Below are positions 32,397-33,805 of a stretch of DNA of 33,805 bases, one piece after another. Source of the DNA: Candidatus Anammoximicrobium sp. (GTDB lineage: Bacteria > Planctomycetota > Planctomycetia > Pirellulales > Pirellulaceae); assembly GCA_012515235.1 (NCBI GenBank), contig JAAYYU010000322.1, positions 1 through 33,805 of the forward strand. Reading direction: 5' to 3'. How positions within the stretch are numbered: the stretch's first letter is position 1; each line of letters opens with the position of its first letter. The notes under the pieces were generated by a model. That model did not search any database. It had not been told where the DNA came from and saw only the letters and a list, made by a program, of their open reading frames with translations. Position numbers and translations under genes: made by a program.

Positions 32397-32571
32397 CACC
32401 AAGCACGGGAAAACGCGGCCCGTTTCGCTACCTGCCAGCAAATCGCCAGCAGTTGCGGCCGAAATCTCGCAAGACCTGCAGGGCATCATCGACGCTTGGC
32501 CGGCCCTGCCCGAAGCAATCAAGGCGGGCATCCTGGCGATGGTCAAGGCGGCGGGCGGGGGTGCCCGATGA
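32397..32571 (+). pseudogene. Integrase C-terminal tail in the next frame
   Basis: The frame ending at TGA 32569-32571 reads 'ISQDLQGIIDAWPALPEAIK' and 'AGILAMVKAAGGGAR'. The 'D.AWP.LPEAI.AGILAMV.AA' motif recurs at the C-terminus of planctomycete integrases. It is continuous in frame with the +1 reading of the sequence just before it, so it is probably the displaced end of the same integrase. Confidence 0.4.
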
Positions 32572-33172
32572 ACGGCCCACGCTGCCCCAGGACGAACGCG
32601 GCGACGGCTGCGGGACTTCGGAAGCCCTGCAGGCCCTGGCGACGAACAGGACGCGACGCAGGCTTTCCCGCCTGACGCCGGCACGCCGGGGAATCCGGCG
32701 ACAGAGGAACATCGGCACGGAAACGCCGCCGTTGCGTCCGGGGTAGGGTCCCGACGCCGAATTAGCCGTTTCCTGACGTGTGGAACGCACAGGATAGGCC
32801 AGAATCGACGCAAACGGGTCAATTCGGCTCTGGGGGCACCTACTCGCCGCCGCGAAGCGTAGAATCGACGCCTGGCGGGTCCTGGCCGGCCTCCCAGGGC
32901 AGCGAATACCAGACGGGTCCCCCACGCCAATTTTCTGCCGGTCAGGCCGGCGTAGACCGCGGGTGCCGACGTGCTTGCGCGAAAATCGAAAATGGACCGA
33001 TTGCTGGGCGACAGAGGTCGATGTGCATGGGACCCGTCAGGCGGCTCGCCCAGCCCGGTCAGCCCCTAGATCGCGACCCGGCCATGTTGCTTTTCCATTG
33101 ATGTTGCGCGCACCTGCTATTTGGTGTCAGAGGCGATTTGGTTCCGCACGGGTAACCACAGAGGGCGTGTAA
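32572..33172. other. About 600 bases without a recognisable gene
   Basis: Open frames are present on both strands but none carries recognisable protein sequence or a convincing ribosome-binding site. An 10-base direct repeat, AGAATCGACG, occurs at 32801 and again at 32861, exactly 60 bases apart, followed in both cases by a CGGGT-containing stretch. Confidence 0.4.
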
Positions 33173-33373
33173 CGCGGCGGCACCCACGGGCCCGGGGACG
33201 ATCACGATCGCGGCCTGTTGGACCGGCGCGGCCGCCGCGATCGCCGTCAGGCAGCTCGCCTGGTCGCCACCCACGCCTTAACCGAAGACGAAATCCGTAT
33301 TGTTGAGGAGTCCACGGCCACGGCGACCGCGAAGTGGGCCATTGCCGTCGGGGCAAGATTCGGGCAGTCCTGA
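33173..33373 (+). CDS. Possible end of a small mobile-element gene
   Basis: An open frame after TAA 33170-33172 ends at TGA 33371-33373 and reads 'ARLVATHALTEDEIRIVEES' and 'TATATAKWAIAVGARFGQS'. The amphipathic 'ALTEDEIRIVEE' segment looks genuinely coding, but no ATG, GTG or ribosome-binding site is clear, and the first part is arginine-rich and may be out of frame. The gene may be truncated at its 5' end. No family is recognised. Confidence 0.25.
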   Translation, partial: RGGTHGPGDDHDRGLLDRRGRRDRRQAARLVATHALTEDEIRIVEESTATATAKWAIAVGARFGQS

Positions 33374-33421
33374 CGAATACACCTTGTCCCCTGTTCGTTT
33401 CCCATTTCCAGGAGGCACCCC

Positions 33422-33640
33422 ATGCCTACCCCGTACCGTGACGTATCCGAGATGTCGATGGGCGAGATCAACCGCGAACTGGGCGAACTGAGTGGCAGCG
33501 ACCCGGCGACGCTTGACCGTCAGGCCGAACTGTTCGACGCCCTGCTGTCCTGCAACGGTGGCATGGGGCCGGCTAGGCGGGCCATGTGCGAGCGGAAGCG
33601 GCCGGATGAACCCGAAGCCCCGGAAGGACGAGAGGCATGA
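33422..33640 (+). CDS. Small acidic/helical hypothetical protein
   Basis: The 72-residue product begins MPTPYRDVSEMSMGEINREL. AGGAGG lies about 6 bases before the ATG, a strong ribosome-binding site. The sequence is mostly helical with a conserved-looking 'GEINRELGELSG' segment and a charged C-terminus. No family is recognised. The stop overlaps the start of the next gene by four bases (ATGA), so the two are translationally coupled and probably part of a mobile-element gene set that continues to the right. Confidence 0.6.
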   Translation: MPTPYRDVSEMSMGEINRELGELSGSDPATLDRQAELFDALLSCNGGMGPARRAMCERKRPDEPEAPEGREA

Positions 33641-33805
33641 CCAGCGACAAACCGCAGCCGAGCCCGCAAGACCAGCCACGCCGAACGATGTGTCCCGAGT
33701 TGCAGGAGCTGTTGAAAGATCCGATCTTTCGCCGAAAGTCATCGCCGCAAGGCGGCGGGATCATCATCACCGGCGTGGGGCCGCAATCGCGTCCGCCCGA
33801 GACGA
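33637..33805 (+). CDS. N-terminal part of a hypothetical protein (cut by window edge)
   Basis: The frame starts at an ATG overlapping the previous stop (ATGA) and stays open to the window end, giving 56 residues that begin MTSDKPQPSPQDQPRRTMCP. The N-terminus is hydrophilic and rich in proline and glutamine, with 'ELQELLKDPIFRRK' after it and a hydrophobic 'GGGIIITGVG'. No family can be named from this part. Confidence 0.5.
   Translation, partial: MTSDKPQPSPQDQPRRTMCPELQELLKDPIFRRKSSPQGGGIIITGVGPQSRPPET

Overview
The window looks like a chromosome segment from a planctomycete-type bacterium (high GC, PVC group). This rests on its gene families: an SHD1-PDZ secreted protein, a double DUF1080 protein, a ThuA-like protein, secreted HEAT-repeat and sialidase-like proteins, a beta-RFAP-synthase-like protein of tetrahydromethanopterin C1 metabolism, and a DUF2339/DUF3999 membrane pair. 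No rRNA and no complete tRNA gene was found.

Layout. (1) About 1-6720 is the right-hand part of an integrated element. It holds a phage/plasmid-type DUF5681-like gene, lower-GC cargo (SHD1-PDZ protein, small membrane protein, HsdR-N-like nuclease), a hairpin-rich non-coding stretch, a small basic protein, and two tandem serine recombinases. The second recombinase ends inside the 5' part of a yjbQ (UPF0047) gene, so the element appears to have integrated there. (2) About 6720-24500 is ordinary chromosome: a spermidine-synthase-like enzyme, sialidase-like protein, DprA, HEAT protein, M20 amidohydrolase coupled to a beta-RFAP-synthase-like gene, the DUF2339/DUF3999 pair, a small conserved protein, PAC2 protein, esterase, DUF1080 protein and ThuA-like protein. 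(3) About 25000-31800, all on the minus strand, is a decayed type III CRISPR-Cas locus: reverse transcriptase, truncated cas1, cas2, a small membrane protein, a CARF gene broken by an amber codon and a frameshift, a TIGR03986-type RAMP gene broken by a 71-bp duplication, a Csx19-like gene, a frameshifted RAMP gene and the tail of another cas gene. No cas10 and no ordinary CRISPR array is visible. (4) About 31800-33805 is a junk-rich junction: an IS1182-like transposase fragment joined to a tyrosine-integrase fragment that runs into the 3' half of a serine-type tRNA gene (an attachment-site scar), then about 0.8 kb without clear genes, and two small overlapping genes at the right edge.

Five 96-98 bp inverted repeats that begin GGGG(T/C)CAGGC and end GCCTGACCCC lie between genes at 7956, 11262, 20701, 23346 and 28621. 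Their inner arms differ between copies but change on both sides together, so hairpin pairing is kept. Two of them share an extra small hairpin and form identical-length 126-bp units.

The most unusual single observation is in the RAMP gene: two perfect 36-bp copies of the gene's own sequence flank 35 bp of unrelated sequence, the geometry of one CRISPR repeat-spacer-repeat, about 3 kb from cas1/cas2. Ectopic spacer integration by the adaptation machinery is one explanation. An ordinary repair duplication is the main alternative.
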